Shown: piece by piece, positions 26,637 through 36,600 of the stretch
How positions within the stretch are numbered: position 1 is the stretch's first letter
Layout: the number at the start of each line of letters is the position of its first letter
Source of the DNA: Aporhodopirellula rubra
GTDB taxonomy: Bacteria > Planctomycetota > Planctomycetia > Pirellulales > Pirellulaceae
DNA: 64,000 nt
NCBI RefSeq assembly: GCF_014192335.1
Contig: NZ_JACHXU010000010.1
Span: 225,816-289,815 of the forward strand
Reading direction: 5' to 3'
The notes under the pieces: generated by a model
Databases searched by the model: none
Told to the model about the DNA's origin: nothing
The model's input: the letters and a program-made list of their open reading frames with translations, nothing else
Position numbers and translations under genes: made by a program

Positions 26637-28522
26637 TTGAAAAGTATTGCATCGGCATCGACCTCGGAACGACCAACAGCGTTGTTGCTTACACGACCGC
26701 GAAGGACGCCGGAGAAGACGGATCGCAACCGGTTCGGCGCGACGACGCGCCGGAGGTACATCTGCTGCCGATCCCTCAGATCGTTGGTCCCGGGCAAGTT
26801 GAATCGTTGACGTCGTTGCCGTCGTTCTTGTATCTGCCACGTGAGAACGAGGTCGACTCGTTGCGAATCGATCCGGCGACGCTGCCTCACGGTGAGTGCC
26901 CGACATCGTTTCCAGATCCGAGTGAAGGCGTGGTCGGCGCCTATGCGAGGCAGCAATCCGCCGATAACCCGCAGCGAGTCGTCGTGGCGGCGAAGAGTTG
27001 GCTTTGTCATGCAAAGATCGGACGCACCGACGCGGTCTTGCCGTGGCAGTCACCGAGCGACGTGCCGAAGGTTTCGGCGTTTGAGTGCACGCGGCGATAC
27101 CTACAACATTTGATCGCGGCGTGGCATGCGGCGTTCCCGGATGCACCGATCGACCAGCAACAGGTCGTGTTGACGGTGCCCGCGTCGTTCGATCCGGCGG
27201 CGCGTGACCTGACGCGACAAGCCGCGATCGAAGCGGGACTGAGTGATCAGTTCGTGCTGTTGGAGGAACCGCAGGCGGCGGTCTATCGTTACCTGGCATC
27301 AACGGGTGGTTCATGGCGAGAGTCGATGAAGCCCGGCGATACGCTGTTGGTTGTCGATGTCGGCGGCGGAACGACCGACTTGACGTTGGTCGGTGTTGGC
27401 GAGGACGACGGTGATTTCGTGCTACGTCGTCACGCGGTCGGTAACCACTTGTTGGTCGGCGGTGACAACATGGACCTTGCCCTGGCGTATCAAGCGTCGG
27501 AGAAGTTTCGCGAGCAGGGCCACGACCTCGATCCATGGCAGAGCACCTCGTTGTGGCATGCGTGTCGCGAAGCGAAAGAGCGATTGATGTCCGACGACGG
27601 ACCGGAAGAGCATTCGATCTCGGTTCTCGGTCGAGGCAGTTCGCTGATCGGTGGAACGATCACGATCGAGATGTCGAAGACGCAAGCCGCAGAGACTTTG
27701 GTCGAAGGTTTCTTCCCGATGTGCGGCGCTGGCGAACGGCCTCAGATGAACGTGCAGAGCGGTTTCCAGGACATCGGTTTGCCTTATGAATCGGATCCCG
27801 CGATCACGAAACAGGTGGCGTCTTTCTTGGCGGACCATTTGAGCGGTGGTGAAGGATCGGATCAGGGCGACCGCGGTACGACCGTCACGCACCTGTTGCT
27901 CAACGGTGGTGTGTTTCGTGCCGATTCGATCCGGTCGCGGATGGAGTCGACGGTGGGCAGTTGGTTCGACAATTCGCCGACGCTGCTCAGTGGTGCTGCT
28001 GATTTGGATCACTCCGTGGCGATCGGGGCTGCGTTCTACGGTTGGGCCAAAGTTGCCGGTGGGATTCGAATTCGAGGTGGGACGGCGAAGTCGTATTACA
28101 TCGGTATCGAGACCGCGGGACTGGCCATTCCCGGTGCCCCACGGCCGCTGCGTGCGGTGTGCGTCGCGGCGCAAGGCATGGAGGAAGGCAGCGAGGCGGA
28201 CGTGCCCGGCGAAGAGGTCGGTGTGGTCGTCGGAACGCCAGCCCGGTTCCGGTTCTTTTCGTCAACGACGCGGCCCGGTGACCAGCCCGGCGTGAGGCTC
28301 GATCGATGGTCGCCCGATGACCTGCAGGAGAGCGAACCGATCGAATTGACGTTGGAGGACGAAGGATCGGAGTCGGGTGAGGAGTCATCCGGTTTGCCGT
28401 CGCGTCCGTTTGTTCCGGTGAGGTTTCAGTCGCGAGTGACTGAGCTAGGAATGTTTGAATTGTGGTGCCACGGCAGCCAATCGGATCGCCGTTGGAAATT
28501 GGAATTCAACGCGAGGTCGTAG
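26633..28522 (+). CDS. Hsp70 family (DnaK-like) ATPase
   Basis: 629 residues from GTG 26633. The N-terminal phosphate loop IGIDLGTTNSVVAYT, VLTVPASFDPAARDLTRQAAIEAGL and VVDVGGGTTDLTLV are Hsp70 nucleotide-binding motifs. The rest diverges from DnaK: the C-terminal part is beta-rich and lacks the helical lid and EEVD-like tail. This class of Hsp70-like proteins is known in planctomycetes, usually beside further Hsp70-like or DUF2760 genes, none of which are here. Coupling to bcp suggests stress expression; its client is unknown. Confidence 0.88.
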   Translation: MIEKYCIGIDLGTTNSVVAYTTAKDAGEDGSQPVRRDDAPEVHLLPIPQIVGPGQVESLTSLPSFLYLPRENEVDSLRIDPATLPHGECPTSFPDPSEGVVGAYARQQSADNPQRVVVAAKSWLCHAKIGRTDAVLPWQSPSDVPKVSAFECTRRYLQHLIAAWHAAFPDAPIDQQQVVLTVPASFDPAARDLTRQAAIEAGLSDQFVLLEEPQAAVYRYLASTGGSWRESMKPGDTLLVVDVGGGTTDLTLVGVGEDDGDFVLRRHAVGNHLLVGGDNMDLALAYQASEKFREQGHDLDPWQSTSLWHACREAKERLMSDDGPEEHSISVLGRGSSLIGGTITIEMSKTQAAETLVEGFFPMCGAGERPQMNVQSGFQDIGLPYESDPAITKQVASFLADHLSGGEGSDQGDRGTTVTHLLLNGGVFRADSIRSRMESTVGSWFDNSPTLLSGAADLDHSVAIGAAFYGWAKVAGGIRIRGGTAKSYYIGIETAGLAIPGAPRPLRAVCVAAQGMEEGSEADVPGEEVGVVVGTPARFRFFSSTTRPGDQPGVRLDRWSPDDLQESEPIELTLEDEGSESGEESSGLPSRPFVPVRFQSRVTELGMFELWCHGSQSDRRWKLEFNARS

Positions 28523-28886
28523 GAGCGGGCCCGCCGAGACGAATGCGACGGTGTCTCGGGGCGTCGGTATCGCAGCGTGGTTGTTTCTGGTGCGGTTGTT
28601 TCCGGTGCGGTTGTTTCCGGTGTAGCTGGACAGGCGGATAACGATGCTGGACGATTTCGCGGGCCATCCGCGGTTGGCCTCTGGTGGTCCGCCTGCGGTG
28701 CTCGGTCCGGAACGTGCTGGGCATCCGCGAATGTCCAAGGGGCAGGGACGATGCCGGTCGCGAGGCCTGTGACGTTGGCGAGGCGGATCTTGGCCGGATC
28801 TGGGCATTGACGGCTCGAGATCTGATTTTGCCACCCGTCGAAACCTGCTATGATTCGGTGAAGACCATATTTCTCGAAGGCGACGC
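28523..28886. other. Intergenic region with a 15-bp tandem repeat
   Basis: 364 bp. Three head-to-tail 15-bp units (GTGGTTGTTTCTGGT 28577-28591, then GCGGTTGTTTCCGGT twice to 28621) follow the Hsp70-like gene. The rest should contain the map promoter, but no clear boxes are seen. Confidence 0.5.
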
Positions 28887-29684
28887 ATGCTGACCAAGCA
28901 AAAAAAACTCATCCTTTCCAATGCCCAGCGTGACCTGATGCGACGGGCCGGCAAAGCGAACGGCGAACTGATGGATTTCGTTCGGCCTCACGTGAAGGCG
29001 GGCGTGACGACCAACGAGATCGATCGTCTCGTCCACGATTGGACCTACGATCACGGATACAAGGCCGCGACGTTGGGCTATCACAAGTTTCCCAAATCGT
29101 GCTGCACCAGTGTTAACGAGGTGATCTGCCACGGGATTCCAGATGACTACGAACTGAAAGATGGCGACATCGTCAATGTCGACATTACGACGATCGTCGA
29201 CGGATGGCACGGCGACCAGAGCGAAACGTTCATCATCGGAGAAACGACCGAGGAACGCCGCGCCGTCGTGCAGTGTGCCTTCGATTGCATGCACATGGCG
29301 ATCGACGCACTGACTCCGGGATGCCGCGTGGCGACGATCGGCGAAACCGTCGTTCCGGAGGCTCACCGCCGTGGGTTCACCGTTGTTCGCGAATACGTCG
29401 GCCATGGTCTCGGTCGCCAGTTCCATCTCGATCCTTCGATCCCTCACTTCCCGAACCGTCAGAGCCGCATCGATCGGTTGTTCCCGGGAATGTGTTTCAC
29501 CGTCGAGCCTATGATCAACGCGGGCAGCCGGTACACCAAGAGTGACAAGGTCGATGGATGGACAGTTCGCACCAAGGACGGACGACCGTCGGCACAATTC
29601 GAGCACTCCGTGTTGATGACCGAGAAGGGCCCTGAAATTCTGACGCTGACGAAAAACGGGCCTCAGAAGGGGCACCGGTTCTAG
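28887..29684 (+). CDS. map: Methionine aminopeptidase, type I
   Basis: 265 residues. The five metal ligands are visible in order: Asp in VNVDITT, Asp in HGDQSETF, His in GHGLGRQFH, Glu in CFTVEPM and Glu in AQFEHSVL. It removes the initiator Met from new proteins. The N-terminus is a short basic extension (LTKQKKLILS). The S41 protease gene follows after 13 bp, so they are probably cotranscribed. Confidence 0.95.
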   Translation: MLTKQKKLILSNAQRDLMRRAGKANGELMDFVRPHVKAGVTTNEIDRLVHDWTYDHGYKAATLGYHKFPKSCCTSVNEVICHGIPDDYELKDGDIVNVDITTIVDGWHGDQSETFIIGETTEERRAVVQCAFDCMHMAIDALTPGCRVATIGETVVPEAHRRGFTVVREYVGHGLGRQFHLDPSIPHFPNRQSRIDRLFPGMCFTVEPMINAGSRYTKSDKVDGWTVRTKDGRPSAQFEHSVLMTEKGPEILTLTKNGPQKGHRF

Positions 29685-29697
29685 GCCGGTCGATTTT

Positions 29698-31143
29698 ATG
29701 CTGCCACGCAACCTGACGATCATCTGCATCACGTTGGTCGTCTCGAGCGCTTGCCATGTCCTGCAACAACGCACACACACCGCGTTGTTGGTCGGTGAAG
29801 CGTTGGAGATGATTGACCGTTACTACGTCGAACCGGTCGACGATCGAGAATTGATTCTGTCGGCGCTTGCAGGCATGACGTCGCAATTGGACCAACACAG
29901 CGAGTTCATCCCGCCGACGGATTATCAAGCGTTCCAGGACAGTATTCAGCAAGAGTTTGCGGGCATCGGAATCTATGTCGATCAGCCGCAGACCGGTAAA
30001 CCGGTGCGAGTGATCACGCCGTTGGTCGGCTCGCCTGCGCTCGCGGCGGGCGTGTTGCCGGGTGACGAAATTTTGATCGTCGACGGTACCTCCGTCGCAA
30101 CGCTGAACATCCGCGAGGTCAGCGAGCGGTTACGTGGACCGATCGGCACGACGGTGAAACTGACGCTCCGGCGAGGTGACAAGGAAGTCGAAACGACGAT
30201 CGTACGCGACCGAATTCAGATGGAGTCGGTGATCGGCGACCACCGTGATGAAAACAACCGATGGGTGTATCGCCTCGCAGAAAATCCACGTGTCGCGTAT
30301 GTGCGGATGACCAGTTTTGGGGACAAGACGGTCGGTGAACTCGGAACGGTTTTGCGAGATCTCAACAACAATTTCGACGCCTTGGTCCTCGATCTTCGAG
30401 GCAACGGTGGCGGTCTGCTCAACGCAGCGGTCGAGGTCGCGGACATGTTTCTGGATTCCGGGAAAATCGTTTCGACGAAGACTCGCGGCGGCCGGCTCGA
30501 ATCGGAAGAGGTCGCGACGTCGGGAACCCTCGTCGACACCGACAAACCGATGGCGATCCTGATCGATCACGACTCTGCGAGTGCGAGTGAAATTGTCACC
30601 GCGGCGCTGCAGGATCACGGCCGCGCGATCGTCGGCGGTACTCGCAGTTTCGGGAAAGGGACCGTGCAAAATATTCTGCCCTTGGAATATGGCCGCAGCG
30701 CGCTACGATTAACGGTTGCTAAGTATTTCCGGCCGAGTGACCAAAATATTCATCGCGGTAAAGACGACGATGAGGACGACGTTTGGGGAGTGACTCCGGA
30801 CGAAGGTTTGGCCGTCGAGCTGGATTTGGCGACGCTGCGGCGTTTGATGACGCTGTGGCAGGAGGCCTCGTATCCGTCCTTGAAAGGCATCGATCGAACC
30901 CAGTTCGCATCGGCAGCCCAACAAGCCGCGGATCAGAATGCGACGGACGACGGCAGCGAACCGGGTGGTGAGGCCGAGATCCCCGAGAACGCGACCGTTT
31001 GGCTGCTCGACAAACCTCTCGTTACTGTCGTTCAGAGAATGCTAACGCAGGTCAACGGGGACCAGATAGGCGACCAGTCGGCCGAAACCGAAAACGAATC
31101 AGAAGACGCGGCCTCGGATGAACCGCAAAACCAAGCCGCGTAA
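29698..31143 (+). CDS. S41 family C-terminal processing protease with PDZ domain
   Basis: 481 residues with an N-terminal hydrophobic export signal (TIICITLVVSSACHVL, a possible lipobox). A tail-specific protease N-region is followed by a PDZ domain (about 88-175, GIGIYVDQ to RRGDKEVE) and the S41 catalytic domain with the SASASE serine motif (DHDSASASEIV) and the lysine in SFGKGTVQ. It acts in the periplasm on C-terminal tails. The last ~60 residues are acidic and Gln/Glu-rich. It is downstream of map and probably in its operon. Confidence 0.93.
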   Translation: MLPRNLTIICITLVVSSACHVLQQRTHTALLVGEALEMIDRYYVEPVDDRELILSALAGMTSQLDQHSEFIPPTDYQAFQDSIQQEFAGIGIYVDQPQTGKPVRVITPLVGSPALAAGVLPGDEILIVDGTSVATLNIREVSERLRGPIGTTVKLTLRRGDKEVETTIVRDRIQMESVIGDHRDENNRWVYRLAENPRVAYVRMTSFGDKTVGELGTVLRDLNNNFDALVLDLRGNGGGLLNAAVEVADMFLDSGKIVSTKTRGGRLESEEVATSGTLVDTDKPMAILIDHDSASASEIVTAALQDHGRAIVGGTRSFGKGTVQNILPLEYGRSALRLTVAKYFRPSDQNIHRGKDDDEDDVWGVTPDEGLAVELDLATLRRLMTLWQEASYPSLKGIDRTQFASAAQQAADQNATDDGSEPGGEAEIPENATVWLLDKPLVTVVQRMLTQVNGDQIGDQSAETENESEDAASDEPQNQAA

Positions 31144-31345
31144 ACGCACTCGAATGAACAAAGAATGAGATAGGCCTGCCGCCTGTCGTTCCAGCATCGA
31201 CGGGCGGGATTCCTGTCCCGCATCGATGTCGGTGGGACGTCGGAATTCGTCGGGCCTTCGTCTATCATGAGAGAGTGACGGGTCGCAACGAATCAAAATT
31301 GCCTCAATCAAACCAAACCTACTTCAACCTCTAAGGTTCAGTCAG

Positions 31346-31729
31346 ATGAAATCTGTTGTTTACGCCGTCGCTGGTGTCATCGCGTTGGGAATCATGATCG
31401 TGTTGATCGCGTCACCAACCGCCAACATGCCGAACACGACCGACGCCCCTGCCACGGCGGTTTCGACGGAGCATTTCGTCGCGACCGGACCTGGCGAGTT
31501 GACTCTGGAAGTTCCGGGCATGCACTGCCAGTTCGCGTGTTACCCACACGTGAAGGAAACGCTCGAAAAGGCGAGCGGTGTCAGTGAAGTCGCACTCGTC
31601 GAACAACCCGATCCCGAGGTGCTGACGGTCAAAAAAGTCATCGTCAAATACGACACCGGATTCGACGTCGATGCCGCTTTGGCGAGCCTGAAGCAGGAAG
31701 GCTTCAACGACGCGACCCGCATTCAGTAG
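31346..31729 (+). CDS. Membrane-anchored heavy-metal-associated (HMA) domain protein
   Basis: 127 residues. An uncleaved or cleavable hydrophobic N-terminus (VVYAVAGVIALGIMIVLIA) is followed by a linker and an HMA fold with a variant metal loop GMHCQFACYPHVKETL (CxxxC instead of CxxC). The rest matches HMA secondary structure. It probably binds Cu or another soft metal outside the cytoplasm. The next gene, a CbiX chelatase, starts 1 bp after its stop. Confidence 0.78.
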   Translation: MKSVVYAVAGVIALGIMIVLIASPTANMPNTTDAPATAVSTEHFVATGPGELTLEVPGMHCQFACYPHVKETLEKASGVSEVALVEQPDPEVLTVKKVIVKYDTGFDVDAALASLKQEGFNDATRIQ

Positions 31730-31730
31730 T

Positions 31731-32537
31731 TTGAGTGAAACCCGCGGCGTGCTATTGGTCGGCCATGGCACGCGAGACAACGTCGGAACAGAAGAGTTCT
31801 TTCGGCTGAGCGATCGCTTGGCCGAACGGTTGCAGGGTGCCTCTCTGGTGCGTCCCTGTTTGCTGGAATTTCAGCAACCTGACATTGCCGCGGCATGGGA
31901 TTCATTGATGCAGTGCGGTTGCCACGAGGTGACCGTTGCCCCGTTGTTGCTGTTCTCAGCAGGGCATGCGAAGTCGGATATCCCGGGCGAAGTCGAGTCG
32001 GCGAGGGCGTCATCGGCCGGAGGTGAATCGGTGTGCGTCCGCTTCGCGAAACCGATCACACGCCATGCCGCGATGATCAATGCCGCACGTGTACGATTGC
32101 GGCAAACGATCACGGGCGGACCGCTTGCCGATCCTGAACGCACCGCGATCGTCATGGTGGGACGAGGCAGTCGCGACGTTTGTGCGTCGTCCGACATGCG
32201 TGTGCTGACGGAAGTCGTCGTCGCCGGGCGTGTCGAAGGTCGATCGATCGCGGACGAGTTTTCGATTTCTCGAACCGGATTGCAAACAACTTTCTATGCG
32301 ATGGCCGAGCCTCGTTTACCGGTGACACTGGACGAGGTCGCCGGTTCGGGACGTTTCGATCGAGTGATCGTGCAACCCCATCTGCTTTTCGCCGGGCGAT
32401 TGTATGAGGCGATCGAGAGGCAAGTTGCTGATGCGAACGCTAAATTCCCGAATGTTCGGTTTGACGTCTCGGACTACCTCGGACCAACCGACTTAATCGC
32501 AGCAGCCCTGGCCGCTCGAATCGAGTCCGCGGTTTAG
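31731..32537 (+). CDS. CbiX-type sirohydrochlorin chelatase
   Basis: 268 residues from TTG 31731, 1 bp after the HMA gene stop. There are two CbiX half-domains: LLVGHGTRDNVG with the metal-binding His, and VMVGRGSRD followed by VQPHLLFAGRLYE with the second His. The family inserts Co, Fe or Ni into sirohydrochlorin for cobalamin or siroheme. No other porphyrinoid genes are in the window. Coupling with a metal-binding protein hints at a metal-supply role. Confidence 0.85.
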   Translation: MSETRGVLLVGHGTRDNVGTEEFFRLSDRLAERLQGASLVRPCLLEFQQPDIAAAWDSLMQCGCHEVTVAPLLLFSAGHAKSDIPGEVESARASSAGGESVCVRFAKPITRHAAMINAARVRLRQTITGGPLADPERTAIVMVGRGSRDVCASSDMRVLTEVVVAGRVEGRSIADEFSISRTGLQTTFYAMAEPRLPVTLDEVAGSGRFDRVIVQPHLLFAGRLYEAIERQVADANAKFPNVRFDVSDYLGPTDLIAAALAARIESAV

Positions 32538-32714
32538 TCGACGATCGCGTCGTCACGGAAATCGCGATGTCTTCCGGGGCATCGGGTGTATCCGGAATTC
32601 CATACAAGCTTTTGATTGCTCAGGAGATCATGTACGCCTCGGGCGTATTCGAACTCGCGCACGATTAACGGTTTATTGCGAGTTCCAACGCCGTTCCCGC
32701 CTCCTCAACAAAAA

Positions 32715-32740
32715 GAGCCTTCAGCGTTTACTGAAGGCTC
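32715..32740 (-). terminator. Terminator of the SOD gene
   Basis: A perfect 10-bp inverted repeat GAGCCTTCAG / CTGAAGGCTC with a 6-nt loop. Read on the - strand it is followed by five T residues, about 66 bp after the sodC stop. Confidence 0.85.
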
Positions 32741-32806
32741 CAGGGAGATGGGGCGCCCATCTTTATTTAGAACGAGACTGAGAGTCTCGGTTGCTTGAAC
32801 AGATTT

Positions 32807-33433
32807 CTATTTGCGTTCGATCTTTCCGAATGCGACTCGTCCACCGGCATCGCCTGTGGGTTGGGTGAATTGGTCTTCACCATCGTGGATCATGAGCGAT
32901 CGGCCGATGATCGAATTCGGACCACTGAGGGTGATCACGTCGTCGGTCATTTCGATCTTCGCGACGCCATTCTCATCGGCTTCGATATTTCCGAGGTCTC
33001 CGACATGGCGTTGTTCGTCGCTCGGTTTGCCGTGTGGTTGGTCTGTCGGGTTGAAGTGACCGCCTGCAGATTTGCCGGTTTGCGTGTCGGACAAGTCGCC
33101 CTTCTCGTGAACGTGAAATCCGTGCTTACCAGGCTGGAGGCCGCGGACTTCGCCTGTGATTTTTACTTTGTCGGCGTTTTGGACGAATTCAATCGTGCCC
33201 TCCACTCCGCTGTCACCGATCGCGATGAGGTTACATGTCGCGTTCATTGTTTCGGCGGTATTGGTGTTCTCCGAGTCGCTCTTCGTTTGGCTCGCGGTGG
33301 CGGCGTCATTTTCGACCGAAGCGGGCGGCGTGTCGCTCAGCGGTGCGTTGGAATCCACGTCACTGTCGCATCCCGCCAAAACAACGATGAGCAGACACTG
33401 TGCTGTGATACGGAGAGGTGAAAGGAGGTACAT
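32807..33433 (-). CDS. sodC: Cu-Zn superoxide dismutase lipoprotein
   Basis: 208 residues from ATG 33433, which has AAAGGA upstream; a longer frame adds 12 residues. The lipobox VVLAGC gives an outer- or inner-membrane-anchored periplasmic enzyme, followed by a Ser/Thr/Asp-rich linker (about 25-65). SOD motifs are GFHVHEKGDLSD, AGGHFNP, RHVGDLGN and SLMIHDGEDQF, containing the Cu/Zn His and Asp ligands. It destroys superoxide outside the cytoplasm. It is a single gene with its own terminator. Confidence 0.93.
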   Translation of the reverse strand: MYLLSPLRITAQCLLIVVLAGCDSDVDSNAPLSDTPPASVENDAATASQTKSDSENTNTAETMNATCNLIAIGDSGVEGTIEFVQNADKVKITGEVRGLQPGKHGFHVHEKGDLSDTQTGKSAGGHFNPTDQPHGKPSDEQRHVGDLGNIEADENGVAKIEMTDDVITLSGPNSIIGRSLMIHDGEDQFTQPTGDAGGRVAFGKIERK

Positions 33434-33672
33434 CTTTGCGTCCTTTAGGTCGAGTCGTGGAGCGGACAACGCGGGGAGGTGCGTTGGTCATACGACGAGC
33501 GGTGGTTGCAAAGTTTGTGCCAGTTAAGCCATTGTCCTTTCGCGACTCTGCTGACATCCGACCAATTCGAGCCACGACGTTGGCGGATGCCGAGATTGTC
33601 GGATTTCGAGCGAGCAGAACAGAGGCAGCATCGCGTACCGGGGTCGATAATCCGGTGACCGACGTGTGAGCG

Positions 33673-36600
33673 TTACGGTTGCGAGAGGCCACGCCGGAAA
33701 GCTTCGAACGCGTCTCGAATGTCGGCGGGTGCTGGGCGGCGATTGCCCGAATCACGCAGTCCACGAATGTCGTCGGACTGGTCGCGGCGGTTGGATTCGG
33801 CGGTTCCCGGTGGTCGCATCCCAAGGCTACGCAACGCCTCTTCGATTTCGCTTTGCGGTGGAGCGTCGACGCGTGGGCCGCCGTCGATCGGTTTGATGTC
33901 CTGCCACCGTTGGCGGAATCGTTTCAGGTCCTGATCCGTCCATTTCAGCCGTTCGAGCAGTTCCGGATCCGGATCCGTCCGTGTTTCATCGAGATAATCG
34001 AGCACCATGTCGGTAGCCGCTTTGGTGTACTCCAGGTCCACGGGATCGGGGAGTTCATTCTCGATCGATTGTTCTTCGCCGACACCGCCGCCGGATTGTC
34101 CAGAGCCACCACCTTGAGCGGATTCGCCTCCCGATTCATCGCTCGTTGGCGAAGGTTGGCCCGATTGGTCACCGCTCTGTGTTCCTGAATCCGAATTACC
34201 CGACGGTTGGTCGTTAAGTCCGGATTCTGAGTCGGTGTCTTCGGATGGGTTCGGTTGTTGATCGCGGTTTTGATTAGGGGCTCCTTTGTCAGGTGCTCCG
34301 TTTGGGTTAGAGCGGGACGATTCGGAATCATCACCTCCCGATTTGGAGCCACTGTCGCCGGCTTCGGAATCGCCTGCATCGGAATCGCTCGACGAGGAAT
34401 CATCGCCGCTTTCGGAAGGCTGGTTCTCGCCCTTCCCGGATGATGGATCACCGCTTTGGGAATCGCTGCCCTGTTTGCCGCTGTCGCCATCGGGAGTGGA
34501 CTCGTTGGGTTGGACGTTTTTTCCGGAAGCGGATTCGGATTGACTGCCGTCCTCACCAGACGCGCTCTCACCGGATGAGTTATCGCCAGCCTCTTTTTCG
34601 CCCGCCCCCTCTTTTTCGTTCGCGCCGTCTTCGCCGGGCTCAGTGCTGCTTTGTTCCTGGGAACCCTCGCTGCCGCTCTGTCCGCCCGCGTCGTCGTTCA
34701 TGCCGGTGCCTTGTTTACCAGCGTCTTGCTCGCTGTCACCTTGCCGGTCATCGTTTTGTCGGCCGTCACTTTGCTGTCCGTCTTCCTGCTGGCCTGTTCC
34801 CTTCTCGCCGTCACCCTGCTCGCTATCGCCCTGTTTGGGGCCGCCTTCGGGTTGGCCTGCTGAATCGCCTTTCTCCGAATCTGAACCCGAATCGCCTTCG
34901 TTCGGATTCGTCATGGAGTCATTGTCGGATCCCGAGTTCTGAGGATCACGTTGCGATCCCGCATCGTCGTTGGGGTTCGTATTGCGATCTTCTGAAGATT
35001 GGCCGGAGGAACCGTCTCCGGATTCGTCGTTCGAGTTGCGATTCTCCGGTGTATCGTTTGGTTGGTTTTGGTCGGACGACTGGCCTGGAGGTTGGTTCTG
35101 TCCGCGAGATTGGTTTTCGCGTTTCTCGTTTAAGTAGTCCTGAATTCGTTCGAACGCTTCGGCGTCGTCTTGCGGTGGTTGTTCGGGCGCGTTGTCGGAT
35201 TTGCCATCAGAGGCACCCGATGTTTGACCCTGGTTCGGCTTGCCACCTTGATTGCGTGAACCGGCGTTTTGATCCGACGAAGCTTGTTGTTCGGCGTCTG
35301 AGGGGTCGCTGGATTCGCCGGATTGCCCCTGTGAATCCTGTGGTTGCCCGCCCTGGGGATCAGTCTGTTCGCCCGACTCGGAGGAACCGGCGTCCTGAGA
35401 CATGTCCTGCTGCCCGTCGCTTTGCTGCCCCTCTCCCTGTTGGCCTTCTCCTTGTTGCCCTTCTCCCTGCTGTCCTTCTCCCTGCTGTCCTTCTCCCTGT
35501 TGGCCTTCTCCTTGTTGTCCTTCTCCTTGTTGTCCTTCTCCCTGCTGTCCTTCTCCCTGCTGCCCTTCTCCCTGCTGTCCTTCTCCTTGTTGTCCTTCTC
35601 CCTGCTGGCCTTTTCCTGATTGGCCGCCTCCGGAGCCTCCCTGTTCACCTTCCCCGGATTGGCCTTCGCCTTGTTCTTGGGACGAATCGCCTTCACCTTG
35701 TTTCGGCTGCTGTGTGGAATCTTGATTGTTCGGTACGGCCGAGGCGGCGGTGATGCGCAGGAGAACCGGTTGGGTTCGGGTAACGCCGGGGACGATCGTT
35801 TTGTCGTTCGGATCAGTGCGGTTGTCAGTGGCGATCGCAACGACTTCGACTTCGTCACCGACGATCAGGCCACCACCGCGACGACCACGGATCCCGTTAT
35901 CGCGGCCGACGACGATCATTCGCGACGGTCGGAACCGATACTCGATGACTTGGTTTCCACGTTTGCCGACGGGGTCTTTCCAAAGCGTTGAGCGGGCGAT
36001 CAAGTCGATGCCACGATGGATTTCAATTTCGACTTCGGCGAGCCCGTAGTCGACATCAGCGGCATGGATTTCGAACACCTGTTCGGAATCGATCGGTACA
36101 TCTTTGGTCGATTGTTGCGGAACGACGATCGTGATTTCAGGCGGAAGATCTTCGATCACCCGAATCGGATAAATGATCGGGTCACCGTTCGTTTGCCCCG
36201 CATCGTCCCATACTCGGATTCGGTAATCCTGCAGTTCGATTGCGCCGCCTTTGCGTGAACGTAATGCAAAATCAAAACGCACGGTCGTTCCGTCGCCGGA
36301 AATTTGCATCTCGCTGGCACCGGCGGTTGCCTGAATGTCTTGGCCGACTTTACGTGGGTTGAATTCGATGATGGCACGCGTGATCGGTCGGTTGATCGTC
36401 GCGATCAGTTCGACTTTCGTGCCGTCGACGCCTTGGATCGAACCGGTGTGTCCGGTGTGTTTTGTTTTGCCCGTGTAGGCGGGGGGCAGATAGATGACTT
36501 CGCGGATTTGCACGACCGGTGTGTCGCGGATGGTGACTTCGTATGGCCCCGATGACGCGTCGCCTGCGACGATATGATAGCGCCGTGTGCCGTGCGCGTG

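Noticed and set aside
26166-27536. 456-codon - strand frame opposite bcp and the Hsp70-like gene
   Set aside because: Arg/Pro/Thr-rich shadow of two well-supported + strand genes.
34440-35753. 437-codon + strand frame opposite the large low-complexity protein, and similar Pro/Ser/Leu-rich frames nearby
   Set aside because: It is antisense to Gln/Gly-rich repeats that lack stops; composition is that of the repeats, with no domain.
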